In this document: piece after piece, positions 1 to 8,543 of the stretch
How positions within the stretch are numbered: position 1 is the stretch's first letter
How the letters are laid out: each line of letters begins with the position of its first letter
NCBI GenBank assembly: GCA_014058405.1
Contig: CP047423.1
Span: forward strand, 3,332,501 to 3,396,500
DNA length: 64,000 bases
Origin: Candidatus Nitrospira kreftii
Lineage (GTDB): Bacteria > Nitrospirota > Nitrospiria > Nitrospirales > Nitrospiraceae
Reading direction: 5' to 3'
Position numbers and translations under genes: made by a program
Notes under the pieces: generated by a model
Seen by the model: only the letters and a program-made list of their open reading frames with translations
The model's database searches: none
What the model was told of the DNA's origin: nothing

Positions 1-257
1 ACCGACACAAAATCTCCGTTCTGAAATCGGAGCAGTGCCGCTTCTTCTGGCCGCTTCACAATTAGGGACCAGTGTTCCTTTAGCAGACGGGCTTTGAGAA
101 TCAGTTCTAAACCGGAGCAAAAATTTATGACGGAGTATTTTGGGTGCTTCCTAAAATCCTTGATGGACGCGTTGAAGTCTATCGAATTGGCAACAATCGG
201 ATCGAAGAACTTGTCCAAATGTCTTTTTGGCTTGGAAGCATTCTTTGCTTTAGGCAT
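1..257 (-). CDS. HEPN-like hypothetical protein, 3' end cut by window edge
   Basis: An open frame runs leftward from an ATG at 257 to the window edge without a stop, giving 85 residues. It begins MPKAKNASKPKRHLDKFF and contains the segment FCSGLELILKARLLKEHWSL, an all-alpha, HEPN-like pattern that I recall from uncharacterised proteins in accessory regions. The ATG lies 28 bases downstream of the TcmP stop on the same strand, so this is probably the third gene of that operon. GAGG and GGGAA lie just upstream. Function is unknown; a role as an effector or RNase partner would be inference only. Confidence 0.6.
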   Translation of the reverse strand, partial: MPKAKNASKPKRHLDKFFDPIVANSIDFNASIKDFRKHPKYSVINFCSGLELILKARLLKEHWSLIVKRPEEAALLRFQNGDFVS

Positions 258-285
258 TTCCCGTTATACCTCACCATGCTCTTGC

Positions 286-1467
286 TTAGCGTTTAACAAG
301 CCATAGAAGCCGAATTCGTTGCCCAACCCTCGGAACGCGTTGCCTTGGCTCCATCCCATGGATCTTCAGCTTACCTTCCCTACTCCAGTTGTTAATCCAA
401 CCCTTCAGATCAGCTTCCCATATCAGAGGATATCCCATGGCCAGAGTCCAGACGTCATCGTAGAGAACGGTTTGTCCAGCTTCGAGCATTTTCTCTACAG
501 CTGCTTTTGCATGGTTGTTATAGCGCTCACGCAAAGATACAAGGTAGCCAGAATGTGCTTCTTCAATTTCACTGTCGAATGTAATTCCTAGTTGCTTGTG
601 GCCAACCTTCCTAACTTCTTCACGTTCCTGAACTTCAGCCCTTGCCTCCTCTACGAGCGGTACCGACTTCCGCTCCGCTGCCTTAAAAACCTGAATGCCC
701 CTAGGGTCTCTTGTGGCGTATATCAGATGGAAATGGGTACGATCTTGTTCGGGATGGGGAACAATGGTAGAGCTGACGTATGGGAATCCTCCAAGCTTTC
801 TAAGGCTATCGCAATATGCTTCGATGAGTGCATCTTCGCGATCAAGCTTTTCAAGCCCCTTTAATTTGTCTTTGAAGCTCTCCGATCCAAACAACCTCTT
901 CAAACTCTCTTGTGTTGGCTTCTGTGGCGAATCAATAAATCGGCGTATGTGTTCTGTCATGAAGTTCACTAACACTTCCCCTGGACGAAGCCTTAAGAGC
1001 GGAGAAATAGTCTCCATCGCAAACCCTGTCCATCCCGTAGGATCAACAAAAATGAATGGGAATGACTTTCTTCCGCCTTCCTTCACAAATTGTTCGATCT
1101 CGAAGATCGCGTCTTCCAATTTCGCATTCTTGGCAAGAATTTCAACATCTCCAATGCCATCCGTGTACTCCTTCAACTTTGCATAAGCAGATCGAGACTT
1201 CTCGAGAAACAAGCACCGCAGCCTTAATGAGCGACCCTGAGAACGGTGAACTTCTCTCGCCTTTCTCAATTGCTCAAGAGCAATAGCGAAAGAGCTGTCC
1301 TTGAAATCATCCGACTGGACATTCCAAGGTCCAGAAAAACAATCAACGTATGTAATTGTGTCCCAGCTAGAGCCGACAACTATTGCGAACTGTTCTAAAT
1401 AGTTGCGGAGGATGAGGTGCTTGGCAAGGGTTTGTTCTCGACCGAAGTATAAGTCATCGTCGCTCAA
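286..1467 (-). CDS. tcmP: Three-Cys-motif partner protein TcmP
   Basis: A protein of about 393 aa. The N-terminal part has the TcmP-type opening YFGREQTLAKHLILRNYL, then YVDCFSGPWN and FVDPTGWTGF, which resemble the glycine-rich and acidic motifs of a methyltransferase-like Rossmann domain; NFMTEHIRRF follows. A TTG at 1467 overlaps the stop of the DUF5131 gene in a TTGA arrangement, which favours this start over a TTG seven codons upstream. TcmP is named for co-occurring with the three-Cys-motif DUF5131 protein, as here. The biochemical role is not established. Position between DUF5131 and a HEPN-like gene suggests a defence-type or nucleic-acid-modifying module (inference). Confidence 0.8.
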   Translation of the reverse strand: MSDDDLYFGREQTLAKHLILRNYLEQFAIVVGSSWDTITYVDCFSGPWNVQSDDFKDSSFAIALEQLRKAREVHRSQGRSLRLRCLFLEKSRSAYAKLKEYTDGIGDVEILAKNAKLEDAIFEIEQFVKEGGRKSFPFIFVDPTGWTGFAMETISPLLRLRPGEVLVNFMTEHIRRFIDSPQKPTQESLKRLFGSESFKDKLKGLEKLDREDALIEAYCDSLRKLGGFPYVSSTIVPHPEQDRTHFHLIYATRDPRGIQVFKAAERKSVPLVEEARAEVQEREEVRKVGHKQLGITFDSEIEEAHSGYLVSLRERYNNHAKAAVEKMLEAGQTVLYDDVWTLAMGYPLIWEADLKGWINNWSREGKLKIHGMEPRQRVPRVGQRIRLLWLVKR

Positions 1468-2273
1468 CGGGTAAATCCAGCAGAACAAAGTGCTTCAATT
1501 GATTCAATTGCCGCACTAGATTTTTCATGGCTCATGATGGGATTCCGCACACGCTGCGGGAATTCGTCGTAAGTCCTTCCATTGAGAGATCGGCCCGTCT
1601 CGCTTTTACGAACTCCACCCCATTGCTTAAAAAAGAAAGGGATCTTGGCCTTCTTGCACTTATCACGAATGGAAATCACCCAATCCTTCTCCATGGGCCT
1701 TGCACCCGCGCCACTTTCCCCGCCAACAATGACCCAATTGACCCCATCCATACAGAATTCTCCTAGATCTTCAAGTAACGGCTCGATCGATAGAAATCTA
1801 ACTTTAGCAGTCGAGCCATTCAAATGGACGATACGCGGTAGGCCCTGCTTTTTATTTTCAACACTGACTCCCCACCATATATGGGACTGATCCGCAGCGA
1901 AAATAAGCTTAGTCCTAAGTAGGTCCTGAAGTCTTTCTGATCGCTTCGTCAGGACCTGATAAGTGTGCCAACTGGCCAATTTCATGACTTGAGCCACTGA
2001 AACAATGTAATCATCGGGAATTTGCTCGTGAAACAAGTCGCTCATGGAATTGACAAAAATCATTTTGGGAGTCCGCCACCGTAAGGGCTCGGATATTTTC
2101 TCAGGGATCAATCGAATGTCAAAACCAAACTCATACGGATGACCAGGAACTCCTCTAAAGCGCTCCGCGAATGTTTCAGCGTAGCAATTCGCACAGCCAG
2201 GGCTTACTTTTGAGCATCCCCTGACTGGGTTCCATGTTGCATCGGTCCACTCTATTTTTGAATTATCGCTCAT
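1464..2273 (-). CDS. DUF5131 (phage Gp37/Gp68-like) three-Cys protein
   Basis: A 269-aa protein. Near the N-terminus it has IEWTDATWNPVRGCSKVSPG followed by CANCY, giving the C-x6-C-x2-C cluster at residues 20, 27 and 30 that names the three-Cys family. FVNSMSDLFHE and WVIVGGESG are further family motifs. The cysteines may bind an iron-sulfur cluster as in radical-SAM-like proteins, which is inference. It is the first gene of a leftward operon and overlaps tcmP by four bases. The family occurs in phages and accessory islands, usually beside TcmP. Confidence 0.85.
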   Translation of the reverse strand: MSDNSKIEWTDATWNPVRGCSKVSPGCANCYAETFAERFRGVPGHPYEFGFDIRLIPEKISEPLRWRTPKMIFVNSMSDLFHEQIPDDYIVSVAQVMKLASWHTYQVLTKRSERLQDLLRTKLIFAADQSHIWWGVSVENKKQGLPRIVHLNGSTAKVRFLSIEPLLEDLGEFCMDGVNWVIVGGESGAGARPMEKDWVISIRDKCKKAKIPFFFKQWGGVRKSETGRSLNGRTYDEFPQRVRNPIMSHEKSSAAIESIEALCSAGFTR

Positions 2274-2546
2274 TGAGCGCCTATATAACTCGCATTATCA
2301 TTTAAAGTCTACAGCGTAACGGCATGATCGTTCCACTGCGCATTTTCTTCTCTATTTCAGGCGACAGATGACTCAGGCGCACCTCGGAAATCAGTTATCC
2401 TTGAGCCACCTTACCCCCCCTTCATCTGATTCTCTTTCCCTTCAAGCAGGTAATACTCTGTCGAGGATAGCTCGATCGCACCACCGGTTCATTGTTGCAA
2501 CCTCCTCTATCTTGAAGTTTCTTATCCCTTCGTTCATATAATCGAT

Positions 2547-3160
2547 ATGCTCACCCTCATCCAATTTCCCTGGTCTCCCTTCTGCATTACGATCCGGCAC
2601 ATCCTGACGCCCCATCGGATTCCGTTTCGACTCCACAACATCGCCTGCCACGATTGGGAACAGTGCCCTACCTTGTCGATGGGAACCGCGGGATCTGCGA
2701 TGTCACAGATTTCGGACAAGAAGTGGCACATTACGTGGATCGTCGCGATCGCCTGAACCTCTTTCCCAAAGGGTTCGATGGGCTCCAGTTGATTCTCTCG
2801 CGCTATGTCGAGAACGATCTAGAGTCGGTGGGATTCAAGGTGAATGATACGTACGTGATTCCGACTCGCCCCCTCATCGAACGGACAATGCTCATTCGCC
2901 ACAAGGAACGGAAGTTTGGACGAGGCTGCGTCCAGGAATGGACCTCCCACCGGCGATATCTACGCGCACAGTTTGCGGAACTTTTGAAGCCGATCGATGA
3001 CATGTTGGCGGCTTCGCCGTTTCTGCTGACCGATCGCTCGTTGTTCGTGGATTACAATCTATACGGCGTGCTAGGCAACTACCTGTTCAACGGCAAGATC
3101 AAATTGCCCAATCTGAAACGCCTCCGACGCTGGCACCAGGCGATGAATACGAAGCAGTAA
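2547..3160 (+). pseudogene. Glutathione S-transferase-like gene, frameshifted
   Basis: Two frames together resemble one GST. From the ATG at 2547 the protein reads MLTLIQFPWSPFCITIRHIL, a thioredoxin-fold N-terminus with an SPFC active-site-like motif, and then loses homology after about residue 35. The rest lies in another frame from a TTG at 2654: TVPYLVDGNRGICDVTDFGQ is the cis-Pro/substrate-binding part, followed by an all-helical C-terminal domain ending in VDYNLYGVLGNYLF and RLRRWHQAMN. About ten residues expected between the halves are missing, so a small deletion plus frameshift is likely. The downstream 168-aa frame could still be translated, but without the active-site segment. Confidence 0.65.
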
Positions 3161-3248
3161 CCTTCGTTGCCCCTTTCTTATCGATGTCCACACTGATTCG
3201 GATCGCCTGCTAGTCATAGGCTCCTATTTTGGTATACTCGGTTCCATC

Positions 3249-3647
3249 ATGTCAGCAGATGGACCAGCTCCGCCGCCGACTGGGCGAGAGCGGCGAGATT
3301 ACTATCGAATCACCGTCACCCTGCCCATTCGCTTGCAACCCGAGACAGACATGACCGAAGGGACGACCACTGAGAAATCCGTGAATCTGAGCGCTGGTGG
3401 CATCGGCCTGGTGGTCAATACACCCTACCAGGCCAACGAGGTACTTGCCTGCACATTGCTCCTCCCCGACCAAGAACCCTTTACCGCCTCCATTGAAGTC
3501 TTGCGGGTTGATTCCCTTCCCTCCCCACCGAATACCTATCGCCTCCACGCACGCTTTATCAGATTGACCTCGGCGGAGCGAGAAATGTTGGTCCGGTGGA
3601 TTCTGCAGTTACAGCGGGCGCATCTCAATAAGCACTATTCTGCTTGA
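3249..3647 (+). CDS. PilZ domain protein
   Basis: A 132-aa protein that is essentially one PilZ domain. It has the RxxxR motif in RRDYYR and the (D/N)xSxxG motif as NLSAGG, the two elements that bind cyclic di-GMP. The C-terminal half has the beta-barrel pattern FTASIEVLRVDS and LHARFIRL. The next PilZ gene overlaps its stop codon, so the two are probably co-translated. Partners are unknown; the protein is likely a soluble c-di-GMP receptor or adaptor. Confidence 0.85.
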   Translation: MSADGPAPPPTGRERRDYYRITVTLPIRLQPETDMTEGTTTEKSVNLSAGGIGLVVNTPYQANEVLACTLLLPDQEPFTASIEVLRVDSLPSPPNTYRLHARFIRLTSAEREMLVRWILQLQRAHLNKHYSA

Positions 3648-4129
3648 TCAGACCTAGCGACGGCTCCGTTCAACCTACGTTATTGATAAGGCTGTTCCGT
3701 GGCCCCACCAAAGGGGGGATTCATTCTCATGGAGGCGGCCATTTAGACTGGGCCACCGTGGAATCGACACAGTACTATCAGCGACACCACTATCGAGTCC
3801 TGCTTCCCGTGCCATACCCCGTGATGTTTTCCAATGCCCAGACCATCGCGGAAGGGAAAGTGATGAATCTCACGGTGTTCGGCTGCGCGATTGAGTGTGA
3901 CGATACCCCTCCAAAGCAGACGACACTCCGTGTGCGGCTGATCCTCCCTGATCATACACAGTCACTACCAGTTGAAGAAGCAGAGGTTCGATGGGTCCAG
4001 GGGAATCGGATGGGCCTACAGTTTCACAAGGTGGAGCGGGCCGCAGACTTTCGACTGCATGGGTTTGTATGGGATCGTATGGTCGAACGGTTTCGAACGA
4101 TCGTTCAGGACGGGCTTTCGACTCGCTGA
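3644..4129 (+). CDS. PilZ domain protein, second of a pair
   Basis: The PilZ core starts near residue 45 with RHHYR (RxxxR) and NLTVFG, where threonine replaces the usual serine of (D/N)xSxxG. Later strands include EAEVRWVQGNRMGLQFHKV. The annotated frame opens with TTG overlapping the preceding stop (TTGA), but its first 38 residues have no domain character. A GTG at 3758 would give a more usual 124-aa PilZ protein, so the start is uncertain. The 3' end overlaps the convergent flippase-like gene by 25 bases. Confidence 0.75.
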   Translation: MIRPSDGSVQPTLLIRLFRGPTKGGIHSHGGGHLDWATVESTQYYQRHHYRVLLPVPYPVMFSNAQTIAEGKVMNLTVFGCAIECDDTPPKQTTLRVRLILPDHTQSLPVEEAEVRWVQGNRMGLQFHKVERAADFRLHGFVWDRMVERFRTIVQDGLSTR

Positions 4130-5112
4130 TCTCGATTTATCCCTCGTTTCCCAACCAGTGCCAGACACAGTAAGCCAATGGTAATCCAGACCAGCTCACG
4201 AAACCGTCGCAGCAGCGCGAATGTGATACCGGTCACGTCGCTGTAGCCGAAGGCCTGCAACAACAGAAGATAGCCGGCGTCTTGAGCGCCCAGACTTCCG
4301 GGGATAAAAAATGACCCGCCTTTAATAAAAGCAGCCAGCGCTCCGATGGAGATGGCGGCCCAGAAACTCACCGACTCTCCAAGAAAGTAAATGATCCCAA
4401 AGACTTCCAGCGATTCGGCCAGCCAGCCGAAAAAGCATACTCCGGTCGATGCGAGAAACGCTTTCTTATGATGGCGGTAGAAATCCAGAATCGTCTGGTC
4501 GATCGAGCGCAGATGTTCTTCTTGCGCTTCTAACGCGCTGATCCTCACACCCAGCTTCTTGACGATCGACAGAATTGATGCAAAGAGTCCACGATGCTGG
4601 ATAAAGACAAACCCAGCGATCGAGCACACGAGCAACCCCACACTCACCAGTGCCGCCGTAATCGTCTGCCCTGCCGAGCTGCCGGCACCGAGAATCCAAA
4701 ACCCAAGAGAGATTCCGGCGAGAATGAAACACACTTCGGCGATCGTCATGGTCGTCTTGGCGATCACCACGGACGCCGCCCCTTCCGCCATCGGAACATT
4801 ATGCCGTTTCAGCAAATATGCCTTCAGTGGTTCCCCCCCCAAGTAGGCCGTTGGGGTGGTCATGTTCACCACTTCGCCGGCTGTCCGAATCGTGAGCAAC
4901 CTCCAAAATGGCACAGCTTTCCCGGCCGGCCCTAGCACTATCTTCCAGCCATAGGCTTCGATTGTATACATGAGCACGGACGGAATGAGGATGATCAATA
5001 AGGTGACCGGACCTAGGCGCGATGCCGCATCGTAGATATGACCGGGCCCAATACGCCAAACGAGAAAGCCGAGAACGGCAAGACCGAGGGCGAGTAGGAA
5101 ATACCTCAACAC
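4105..5112 (-). CDS. Flippase-like integral membrane protein (LPG synthase TM / UPF0104 family)
   Basis: A 335-aa protein with about eight hydrophobic segments. It has the family-typical stretch TIRTAGEVVNMTTPTAYLGG followed by EPLKAYLL, and a C-terminal SFFIPGSLGAQDAGYLLLLQ. This domain is found in lysylphosphatidylglycerol flippases and in many lipid-linked systems. It is the last gene of the leftward phosphonate/lipid cluster, 28 bases after the CDP-alcohol transferase, so moving the lipid product across the inner membrane is a reasonable guess. Substrate is not deducible from the sequence. Confidence 0.8.
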   Translation of the reverse strand: MLRYFLLALGLAVLGFLVWRIGPGHIYDAASRLGPVTLLIILIPSVLMYTIEAYGWKIVLGPAGKAVPFWRLLTIRTAGEVVNMTTPTAYLGGEPLKAYLLKRHNVPMAEGAASVVIAKTTMTIAEVCFILAGISLGFWILGAGSSAGQTITAALVSVGLLVCSIAGFVFIQHRGLFASILSIVKKLGVRISALEAQEEHLRSIDQTILDFYRHHKKAFLASTGVCFFGWLAESLEVFGIIYFLGESVSFWAAISIGALAAFIKGGSFFIPGSLGAQDAGYLLLLQAFGYSDVTGITFALLRRFRELVWITIGLLCLALVGKRGINRDQRVESPS

Positions 5113-5140
5113 GTGGGCAGTGGTGCAAACGTCGCTTGCA

Positions 5141-6574
5141 TTATCGGGGCAATGCTATCGAGGACGGGCGGATGACCCAGACCATCGCTCCGGCAAAGAG
5201 CAACGAGCCGGCGGCGGCAAAGATGAGAAACCAATATAATTGATCGAAGAGCGCAAACCCCAGCAAGGCTGCCGAGAAGTCCCGGCTCGCAACATTTCTC
5301 AACAGGGTGTCGGCCCAGGCTGCATGGGCCGGAGATTTCCACCCGCTCATCGTTTTGATTTTTTGCGCCCTTTCGACCAGCAAAAATGAAACGGCGTTCC
5401 CGACAACCGCCGCAACACCGAGTGCGAGAGGAACCCACTCATCATCTTGTCCAATTTTCGTGGTATAGAGCCCCACGGCGATCCCTGCAAAAATCGCCAT
5501 GTGCACGATGTTGTCCAGAACAAGATCCAGCCATGCGCCGAACGGCGACTCCGTAAAGGTCAATCGCGCGACTTCCCCATCACAACAATCAATGACGGCC
5601 GCCAATTGAAATACCACCGCCGCCACCACACCGGCGCTGTAAGTGCCAAGCCCAAACCCGGCCGCGGCGACCAGACCGATGAGTCCAGCAAGCGCCGTGA
5701 TGGAATTGGGCGAAAGCCCGATGGCGAGAAAGACGCGCGTGAACCAACGAGACAGCTTCCGATTGAAGTACCGGTCGACAAACCCTTCAAATTCCCCCTT
5801 GAGGGAGTTATATAGTTTGTTTTCCGCTGTGTTCACATCGGACAAGGTGCGAACCTCTTGATACCAGGTGCCTCGCTTCGCTTCAGCTGTCACGACCCGT
5901 ACCCGACCGTCTGTAGCGGCCCGCTCGATCCACTGGCGGATCGGAGGGCTACCTTTCTCACTCGTCACTTGATTTGTCGCGCTCATGAGGCTCGCCGGAA
6001 CAACTACAAGTTCCGCGACGCGCAGAGTTGACTCCTCTAAACGTGATGAGCCAATGGTCTTCGAACGACCGGGAGGCATTTTCAACGGCACGCCATGCAT
6101 CATCGGTTGTTCGAGTTGATCCTGTCGGGATTGTGCGACCACGATCGATTGTCCGTCTCGCACGTCTCGCCGTAGTTGTTCGATCAACCCATGAGAAAAC
6201 ACGCTATGGACGCTGGCAATCAGCGCAAATCCATGCACTTCCGCAGCCAACGATTCCCATGTCCGAGGATCGTCGAGTGGAAACTCACGAATCGGCATCC
6301 AACGGACAGGAATCGTGACGCGCGGCCCTTTTCCCAACGTCAGCTTCAGTTGTTCTTCCTCCGAACCTGAGAGGACGATTAACTGACGAATCCCCGCCCG
6401 CTGCAGGGTCAGCACCGTGCGTTGAAAGAGTCCGATCCCCACAACACTGGCCAGAGGACCCAGCTCCCCGATCTCCGGCCCAATCGGTCCGCCGAATACT
6501 CCGACGGAAGGCAGGAGAATCGCCGTCGCCAAACCTTGAATCTCTGCTCTCCGTTGGAGAATGCTCTTACTCAT
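5141..6574 (-). CDS. Fusion: degenerate nucleotidyltransferase domain plus CDP-alcohol phosphatidyltransferase
   Basis: A 477-aa protein. Residues about 15-200 look like a sugar-nucleotidyltransferase fold, but the glycine-rich GxGxR loop and the activating lysine are not recognisable, so this half is probably inactive. Residues about 260-477 are a membrane CDP-alcohol phosphatidyltransferase with a complete D-x2-DG-x2-AR-x8-G-x3-D-x3-D motif (DCCDGEVAR near residue 328, then GAWLDLVLD), and several membrane helices. It should transfer a CMP-activated headgroup alcohol or accept a CDP-lipid. The layout resembles bifunctional inositol-phosphate cytidylyltransferase/DIPP synthases. Position after the cytidylyltransferase suggests that CMP-aminoethylphosphonate is the donor (inference). 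Confidence 0.8.
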   Translation of the reverse strand: MSKSILQRRAEIQGLATAILLPSVGVFGGPIGPEIGELGPLASVVGIGLFQRTVLTLQRAGIRQLIVLSGSEEEQLKLTLGKGPRVTIPVRWMPIREFPLDDPRTWESLAAEVHGFALIASVHSVFSHGLIEQLRRDVRDGQSIVVAQSRQDQLEQPMMHGVPLKMPPGRSKTIGSSRLEESTLRVAELVVVPASLMSATNQVTSEKGSPPIRQWIERAATDGRVRVVTAEAKRGTWYQEVRTLSDVNTAENKLYNSLKGEFEGFVDRYFNRKLSRWFTRVFLAIGLSPNSITALAGLIGLVAAAGFGLGTYSAGVVAAVVFQLAAVIDCCDGEVARLTFTESPFGAWLDLVLDNIVHMAIFAGIAVGLYTTKIGQDDEWVPLALGVAAVVGNAVSFLLVERAQKIKTMSGWKSPAHAAWADTLLRNVASRDFSAALLGFALFDQLYWFLIFAAAGSLLFAGAMVWVIRPSSIALPR

Positions 6575-6658
6575 AGTCTCACATTCAGCTATACTCGACG
6601 ATTACGCCCTTCCCCACAATCATGCGCTTCTACCTTCATCCCCTATGGAAAGACTTTC

Positions 6659-7378
6659 TCATAATCTTGGCAAAACTTCCAACTCAGCTTTCTTTACGTC
6701 ATTGATGAAATCAATTTCGGTCCAGGGAAGTCCTCCGATCTTTTCATGACCAACTCGTACGTCCCGAAAATACGTTAGGAGAGCGTCTTCGTACTCCATA
6801 TCCCATGCCCCCTTGTCGATGCAGTCCCGGAGCGAGGAGATGACACGCGGGGTGTCGGCATGCCGAACTCTCAAGAATCCCACGCCCTCACCGGCGTAGT
6901 CGTAGTGTTCCGGCACTTGCTTTGTCAGCGCAATCACGCGGCCACCCGCCACAACCACCATACATTCTTCACCGGTTTGCTTCACAGTTTCATCCATCAG
7001 CAACGCGTTTTCATGGGGCGACGAGACCAATCGTCGGAGAATTTCCCGATGGAACAGCACGTCCGCATCCATCACGATGATATCGTCGTCGAACACATCT
7101 CGGGCAATCCAGAGGGATGAAATGCTGCCTCGGTGAAACTCTTCGTTCATTAAAAACTTCACATCGAGACCACACGAATCCTCTTCGACCGCCGCGCGAA
7201 TCATCTCCTGCCTGTACCCGACGACGATATCCACTCGACGAATGCCGACGCTCGCCAGGGACTGCAGATAGCGATGCAGAAGCGATTGACCGCCGATCTC
7301 AATGAGGCACTTGGGGCGATGTTGCGTCAACTCCCACAAACGTTTCCCGACTCCTGCTGCCAGAATGATCGCTTTCAT
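6659..7378 (-). CDS. NTP transferase, likely CTP:2-aminoethylphosphonate (PntC-like) or phosphocholine cytidylyltransferase
   Basis: A 239-aa nucleotidyltransferase. It has the signature LAAGVGKRL (residues 7-14), the substrate-activating lysine in RPKCLIEIGG (K23), and the metal-binding aspartates in VMDADVLF (D104, D106). The family includes LicC and PntC enzymes that make CMP-choline or CMP-aminoethylphosphonate. Its start overlaps the stop of the upstream transaminase gene by four bases, which supports aminoethylphosphonate as the substrate. The C-terminal EIDFINDVKKAE is typical of LicC-like enzymes. Confidence 0.8.
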   Translation of the reverse strand: MKAIILAAGVGKRLWELTQHRPKCLIEIGGQSLLHRYLQSLASVGIRRVDIVVGYRQEMIRAAVEEDSCGLDVKFLMNEEFHRGSISSLWIARDVFDDDIIVMDADVLFHREILRRLVSSPHENALLMDETVKQTGEECMVVVAGGRVIALTKQVPEHYDYAGEGVGFLRVRHADTPRVISSLRDCIDKGAWDMEYEDALLTYFRDVRVGHEKIGGLPWTEIDFINDVKKAELEVLPRL

Positions 7379-8457
7379 ACGGGCTTACATGCCTGTTCAA
7401 ATGCGTCGAGAAATCCGCCGAACTGTGTTTCGGTCAATGCCCCCATATTGGCAACGCGGAAGATCTTGTTTTCTAAGTTTCCTTGTCCGGCATAGATCAC
7501 ATAACCTTGCTGTTTAAGTCGGTCATGCAGCGATTGGTACGTCACTCCATCAGGCAAGTGATAAGCCGTAATGGTATTGGATTGCCGATCCGCGGGAAGC
7601 AGAGCCTTCACGCCAAGCGACGCCATTCGTTCACGGATCAGCGTCGCCATTCTCTTGTACCGTTGGACGCGCTTGGAGACTCCTTCCTCAAGGAGTTCAT
7701 CGAGCGCCTCATCGAACGCGTAATAGACTTGTACCGCCGGCGTGAACGGAATCGTGCCTCGCCCTTCGTTATCGATGTAGTGTGTCAGATGGAGGTACCA
7801 GGACCGTTTTGGATACGATCGCATCTTCTCAACAAACCCCTTTCGCACCAGTACGAACGAAACGCCTGGGAACCCTTGAATGCATTTCCCAGCGGTGCCT
7901 GCCACCATGTAGATATGCGATGTGGCGATGTCGAGTGTTTCTCCGGCGAGCGCACTCACGGCATCCAGCACAAACACACGATTCTGGCTATCGACAATCT
8001 CCGCGATCTCATGAACAGGGTTGAGGAGTCCTGTCGTCGTTTCGTGATGCACCATGCCGACCACATGAACTTCCTGATGCTGGCGTAACGCGAGTAATAG
8101 TTTTTCCCGGTCCGGCCGAACCGTCCATTCAAATTTCAACTCACTCACGCCCAGGCGATGGAGCCCAATAATCTGGGACATCCTCTCTCCATACACGCCG
8201 TTGTTGAGAATGAGTATCCGACGACCGTGCGGGAGCGAGGACATTAAGGCAGCCTCAACGGCAGCCGTCCCTGACCCAGTCATCACAACGGCGACATAGT
8301 CCGACTCAACTCCCGGAACGAATGCTTTGAGCAACTTGGCTTGGATGCGGTGCAGCAGCTCGGAGAATTCATCTTCTCGATGGCAGATATCTGGACGAAG
8401 CAGCGCTTGTCGCACGCGATCGGAAACGTTTACCGGCCCAGGATTCAGGAGAATCAC
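7375..8457 (-). CDS. Class V aminotransferase, likely 2-aminoethylphosphonate transaminase
   Basis: A 360-aa PLP enzyme. LLNPGPVNVS at the N-terminus, MTGSGTAAVEAAL for cofactor phosphate binding, DAVSALAGE with the pyridine-binding D165, and GTAGKCIQGFPG with the Schiff-base K191 are all present. The opening LNPGPVNVS and HREDEF are characteristic of PhnW/AepW and alanine-glyoxylate transaminases. Next to a phosphonopyruvate decarboxylase-like pair, the likely direction is amination of phosphonoacetaldehyde to 2-aminoethylphosphonate. A taurine-type reaction on sulfoacetaldehyde is the main alternative. Confidence 0.85.
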   Translation of the reverse strand: MILLNPGPVNVSDRVRQALLRPDICHREDEFSELLHRIQAKLLKAFVPGVESDYVAVVMTGSGTAAVEAALMSSLPHGRRILILNNGVYGERMSQIIGLHRLGVSELKFEWTVRPDREKLLLALRQHQEVHVVGMVHHETTTGLLNPVHEIAEIVDSQNRVFVLDAVSALAGETLDIATSHIYMVAGTAGKCIQGFPGVSFVLVRKGFVEKMRSYPKRSWYLHLTHYIDNEGRGTIPFTPAVQVYYAFDEALDELLEEGVSKRVQRYKRMATLIRERMASLGVKALLPADRQSNTITAYHLPDGVTYQSLHDRLKQQGYVIYAGQGNLENKIFRVANMGALTETQFGGFLDAFEQACKPV

Positions 8458-8543
8458 GCTTCTCTCCTTCCGCGTTAAAGCGTCGTGATCGATATCCCTT
8501 CTCGTGCGCGGCCAGGATGCACAAGGGAACCTCGTTGCGCCAT

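Noticed and set aside
2442..2651. Leftward frame upstream of the DUF5131 gene with an internal GGAGG-ATG
   Set aside because: It overlaps the GST fragment in antisense and the best-placed start gives only 15 residues.
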